Shown here one piece after another: positions 5,818 to 8,397 of a DNA stretch of 8,397 nt. The position numbers were made by a program, and so were the translations under genes. The DNA comes from Campylobacterales bacterium (lineage in GTDB: Bacteria; Campylobacterota; Campylobacteria; Campylobacterales; QNZT01): the NCBI GenBank assembly GCA_027081495.1, contig JALWKJ010000217.1, positions 1,937 to 10,333 of the forward strand. The letters run 5' to 3'. How positions within the stretch are numbered: the stretch's first letter is position 1; each line of letters opens with the position of its first letter. A model generated the notes under the pieces. The model saw only the letters and a program-made list of their open reading frames with translations, was not told the DNA's origin and did not search any database.

Positions 5818-8223
5818 GTATCGTTTAGCCGTTTGAGTCGTTTTGTGCGTTTTATCCCTTAAATATGAATTGAAATTTTTTTCCGCGATCGCTTCGCTAA
5901 AATAGTATCCTTGCATCAAGGTACACCCCTGGGCTTTTAGAAAGTCAACTTGTTCTTTTGTTTCGACTCCTTCCGCGACTACATCGAGATTGAGTTGTTT
6001 TGCAAGAGCGATGATGGTAGAGGCTATCTGCATATCGTCTTCGTCGGTCGGTATGTCTCCTATGAACGACTTGTCTATTTTTAGTTTCGATATAGGCAGT
6101 TTTTTCAGTCTCGCTAAAGATGAGTACCCCGTACCGAAATCGTCGATAGCGGTATTTATACCTATTTTTTTCAGATTTGTCAGCGCTATTTCGACCTGTT
6201 TTATATTTTCCATCAAAAAGCTCTCCGTTACTTCGAGCTCAAGCAAGGAGGGATCGATACCGCTCTCTTTTATAATGGTTTTTAGCGTATGTTCAAGATG
6301 ATTTTGGGTTAATTGCTTGCTGGAGATATTGATGGCTATTTTTATATTGAGTCCTAATTTTTGCATGATCGAGAGCTGAGTACAGGCTTTTTTCATGATC
6401 CACTTTCCGATTTTTGCCATAAAACCGCCTTCTTCAGCCAGTCTTATAAAGTTGTCCGGCGTTATGATTCCGTATTTTGGATGTTCCCAGCGGATCAGCG
6501 CTTCACACCCGTAAAGAGTGTTGTTTGAAGTATCGATTACCGGTTGATAATAGAGTTGGAGCTGATCGTTTTGTATGGCGTTTCTAAGGTCGTTTGAGAG
6601 TTCGAGTCTCTCTTTCGCATCGGCGTTCATGTCTTCGGTAAAGTATCTGTATATATTTTTCCCTCCCTGTTTTGCGGAGTACATCGCCATATCGGCATTT
6701 TTGATCAAATCTTCTTTGTTCGCGGCGTCGTCGGGGAAGATCGCGATACCCACGCTTGCGCCGATATAGCCGATTTCGTCGTCGAGTTTCACGGGTTGAG
6801 AAAGAGAGTCTATGATTTTTTGCGCAACTATCGAAGGATAAGCCGTATCTTTTATATCGTCGAGTATAACGGTAAATTCGTCGCCGCCGAGCCTGGATAC
6901 GAGATCTTCCTCTCTTAGAATATTGTTTAATCTTTTTGCCACTTCGATCAAAAGCAGATCTCCATAGTCATGACCTAGCGTGTCGTTGATCATTTTAAAG
7001 TTATCAAGATCGATAAACATAAGAGCGAATTTCGTTTTATTTCTTCTTGATTTTGAAATCTTTTTAACAAGAGTGTCTTGAAAAAGCGCGCGGTTTGGAA
7101 GATTTGTCAAAAGATCGTAGTGAGCGAGAATATTCAATTTGCTCTGAGTCTTTTTTTGATTGGTTATATCGGAAAAAATTCCCGCAATCAGATTTTTATC
7201 GTCTTTTTGGATTAAAAATCTGTGAGCTTGAAAATATTTTTCTTGATTATTTTTGTCTAAGAGTTTCTCTTCTGTTGTATATATGCCTTTTTCCAAGACA
7301 AGATCCGATTTTTTTATGATACTTTCATAATCTTGGGGAGAGAGCAGCTCTTTTATGTTTTTGTTAACTAGCGTATCGACGCCGAAAAAATCGTTTAGGT
7401 ATTGATTTGAAAATATAATGTTGTGATTTTCATCCTTTATGAAAGCGCCGGCGGGAAGGTTCTTCATGAAAAGTTTAAATTGTTCTTCGGAGTTTTTAAG
7501 CGCTAGTTGAGCCTGTTTTATTTCAGAAATATCGGTTAAAAAACCGACTATCCTCTGAGAAAGACCGTCTTTGCTTCGCGTAACTTTTCCTTTGATCGCG
7601 ACCCATTTTATTTGATCGTTTACTAAAATGCGGTGTTCGCAGTGAAAAGTAGCGCTTTTGTTATTGATATGATCCTCAAGAGCTTGAACTACTTTTATTT
7701 TATCGTCGGGGTGAATGAGATCCAGCCAGGTTTTTATACTGTTTTTTACCGGTTTATTTAAAATACCTAAAATCTCTTTGAATCTATTTGAAAAAAACGC
7801 TTTATCTTCTTTGATACTCCAGTCCCAAAGCCCTTCGTTCGAACCGTTGGTCGCTAGTTCATATCTCTCTTTTAGCAGCTGCATAGTCTCTTTTGCGCGG
7901 TTTTTATCGCTGATATCGACTATTATGCCGAGTTTTTCTTCCGTTTGCTCGTTTTCTCCGACATCCGAGATATAGACGATGGCGTCTATGCTTTTTCCTA
8001 TATCGTTTTCGATTTTCGTTTCAAAGTGATCCGATGCGGCCGTATTGTGCTCAAAAAGCCGTTGCAAAACTTTTCTTTTATTGGCGCCCGTAAATTCGTC
8101 AAACACCTTGTTTGTGAGGACTTTATTGTTATGGTTTTTATAAAATACCGGCAGCGGAAATTCTTTGAAAATATCGTAAATTACCTGTTCTTTGTTACCG
8201 TTTCCCATCAGTCTGCTAAACAT
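5812..8223 (-). CDS. PAS-PAS-PAS-GGDEF-EAL cyclic di-GMP signalling protein
   Basis: An 803-residue cytoplasmic protein that should make and/or degrade cyclic di-GMP. No signal peptide or membrane segment is visible. Three PAS sensor domains come first: about 12-107 (degenerate, with FPLPVFYKN and a DEFTG end to the helix), 121-235 (clear PAS_3 type, EGLWDWS, then IHPDD and a PAC segment) and 245-356. The GGDEF domain spans about 362-528: DLDNFK (405-410), the intact GGDEF signature (446-450) and an RxxD product-inhibition site (R437-D440) five residues before it. The EAL domain spans about 540-790: E574-A575-L576, N632, EVTES (664-668), DDFGTGYSS (694-702), K715 and D717 of LKIDKSF, E751 of AEGVE, and QGYYFS. 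All the metal-binding and catalytic positions I can name are present in both domains, so both may be active; the direction in the cell cannot be told from sequence. The ligands of the PAS domains are unknown. The start is fixed by AAGGAG eight bases upstream. Confidence 0.95.
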   Translation of the reverse strand: MFSRLMGNGNKEQVIYDIFKEFPLPVFYKNHNNKVLTNKVFDEFTGANKRKVLQRLFEHNTAASDHFETKIENDIGKSIDAIVYISDVGENEQTEEKLGIIVDISDKNRAKETMQLLKERYELATNGSNEGLWDWSIKEDKAFFSNRFKEILGILNKPVKNSIKTWLDLIHPDDKIKVVQALEDHINNKSATFHCEHRILVNDQIKWVAIKGKVTRSKDGLSQRIVGFLTDISEIKQAQLALKNSEEQFKLFMKNLPAGAFIKDENHNIIFSNQYLNDFFGVDTLVNKNIKELLSPQDYESIIKKSDLVLEKGIYTTEEKLLDKNNQEKYFQAHRFLIQKDDKNLIAGIFSDITNQKKTQSKLNILAHYDLLTNLPNRALFQDTLVKKISKSRRNKTKFALMFIDLDNFKMINDTLGHDYGDLLLIEVAKRLNNILREEDLVSRLGGDEFTVILDDIKDTAYPSIVAQKIIDSLSQPVKLDDEIGYIGASVGIAIFPDDAANKEDLIKNADMAMYSAKQGGKNIYRYFTEDMNADAKERLELSNDLRNAIQNDQLQLYYQPVIDTSNNTLYGCEALIRWEHPKYGIITPDNFIRLAEEGGFMAKIGKWIMKKACTQLSIMQKLGLNIKIAINISSKQLTQNHLEHTLKTIIKESGIDPSLLELEVTESFLMENIKQVEIALTNLKKIGINTAIDDFGTGYSSLARLKKLPISKLKIDKSFIGDIPTDEDDMQIASTIIALAKQLNLDVVAEGVETKEQVDFLKAQGCTLMQGYYFSEAIAEKNFNSYLRDKTHKTTQTAKRYS

Positions 8224-8231
8224 AAATCGCG

Positions 8232-8237
8232 CTCCTT
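8232..8237 (-). promoter_or_regulatory. Ribosome binding site AAGGAG for the GGDEF-EAL gene
   Basis: CTCCTT on the plus strand is a full AAGGAG on the minus strand, eight bases from the ATG at 8221-8223. It is the strongest ribosome binding site in the window and decides the start. Confidence 0.8.
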
Positions 8238-8254
8238 AAGGTTGTTTCCTTAAT

Positions 8255-8267
8255 ATCATAATGTATA
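8255..8267 (-). promoter_or_regulatory. Candidate -10 region for the GGDEF-EAL gene
   Basis: On the minus strand TATGAT (plus 8255-8260) and the overlapping-region alternative TATACA (plus 8262-8267) lie 30-45 bases before the start codon. TATGAT would give a start site near 8248 and a leader of about 25 bases. Upstream on the same strand is a T-rich stretch that includes a run of ten T, as in many epsilonproteobacterial promoters. No -35 is clear. Confidence 0.35.
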
Positions 8268-8274
8268 GTATCGA

Positions 8275-8397
8275 CTAATTAAAAAAAAAATAAAATATCA
8301 AGAGATTATTTTGTAAAATCGACTTATAACTTCTTTCAAACGAATCTAAAACATAAGCAAAATAAAATTTACGCACACTCATTAAAAAACGGAATAT
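8275..8397 (-). other. Possible C-terminal end of a minus-strand reading frame, or plain AT-rich spacer
   Basis: On the minus strand one frame stays open from the window edge to a TAG at 8275-8277 (40 codons). The translation contains VLDSFERSYKSIL and ends in FYFFFN, encoded partly by a run of ten T. I recognise no family. Such a stretch can be open by chance in AT-rich DNA, so this is at best a hint that a gene enters from the right. No other gene or hairpin is seen between 8224 and the end of the window. Confidence 0.15.
8281..8290. repeat. Homopolymer run of ten A
   Basis: Ten consecutive A (within a longer AT-only stretch, 8277-8296) lie about 20 bases upstream of the candidate -10 of the GGDEF-EAL gene. 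Runs of this length can vary by slippage in Campylobacterota. Confidence 0.6.

Noticed and set aside
7945..8253. Plus-strand open frame of about 100 codons opposite the GGDEF-EAL start
   Set aside because: It lies entirely antisense to a strongly supported gene and across its ribosome binding site, and its translation looks like no protein family; a shadow.
1..8397. tRNA, rRNA, CRISPR repeats, insertion sequences, toxin-antitoxin or phage genes
   Set aside because: No cloverleaf, spaced repeats, transposase or inverted-repeat pair was seen; almost all of the window is accounted for by six coding regions.

Overview
The window looks like a chromosomal segment of a Campylobacterota (epsilonproteobacterial) organism, most likely a free-living Sulfurimonas- or Sulfuricurvum-like bacterium. 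The reasons are the AT-rich, lysine/isoleucine-heavy genes, the promoters with good -10 boxes but no clear -35, the divergent bamA/tyrA pair (an arrangement I recall from Campylobacter), and a c-type multihaem cytochrome beside a PAS-GGDEF-EAL regulator. The genus is an inference.

Layout. Bases 1-654 are the 3' part of a plus-strand multihaem c-type cytochrome whose start lies outside the window; the fragment carries five CxxCH haem sites. After an 80-base AT-rich gap with a candidate promoter comes a two-gene plus-strand operon: a family 4 (iron-sulfur) uracil-DNA glycosylase (735-1397), then, sharing an ATGA overlap, a secreted protein with a likely type 1 periplasmic-binding fold (1394-2611). 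This runs tail-to-tail into bamA (minus, 2608-4860) with overlapping stop codons. bamA and prephenate dehydrogenase tyrA (plus, 4990-5817) are divergent around a 129-base region with a candidate promoter for each. tyrA again runs tail-to-tail, with a 6-base overlap, into a large minus-strand PAS-PAS-PAS-GGDEF-EAL protein (5812-8223). The last 174 bases are AT-rich, with that gene's ribosome binding site, candidate -10 boxes, a run of ten A, and possibly the tail of another minus-strand reading frame.

Function. The genes do not form one pathway. Three are housekeeping (DNA uracil repair, outer-membrane protein insertion, tyrosine synthesis), one is a signalling protein for cyclic di-GMP turnover, and one is an electron-transfer protein. 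The gene of unknown role is the secreted binding-fold protein: it is co-transcribed with the glycosylase by position and faces bamA. I see no mobile element, CRISPR array, tRNA or rRNA, and no clear new multi-gene system. The points most worth following are the LpoA-like binding-fold protein, the extra haem site in the cytochrome, and the possibly leaderless glycosylase transcript.
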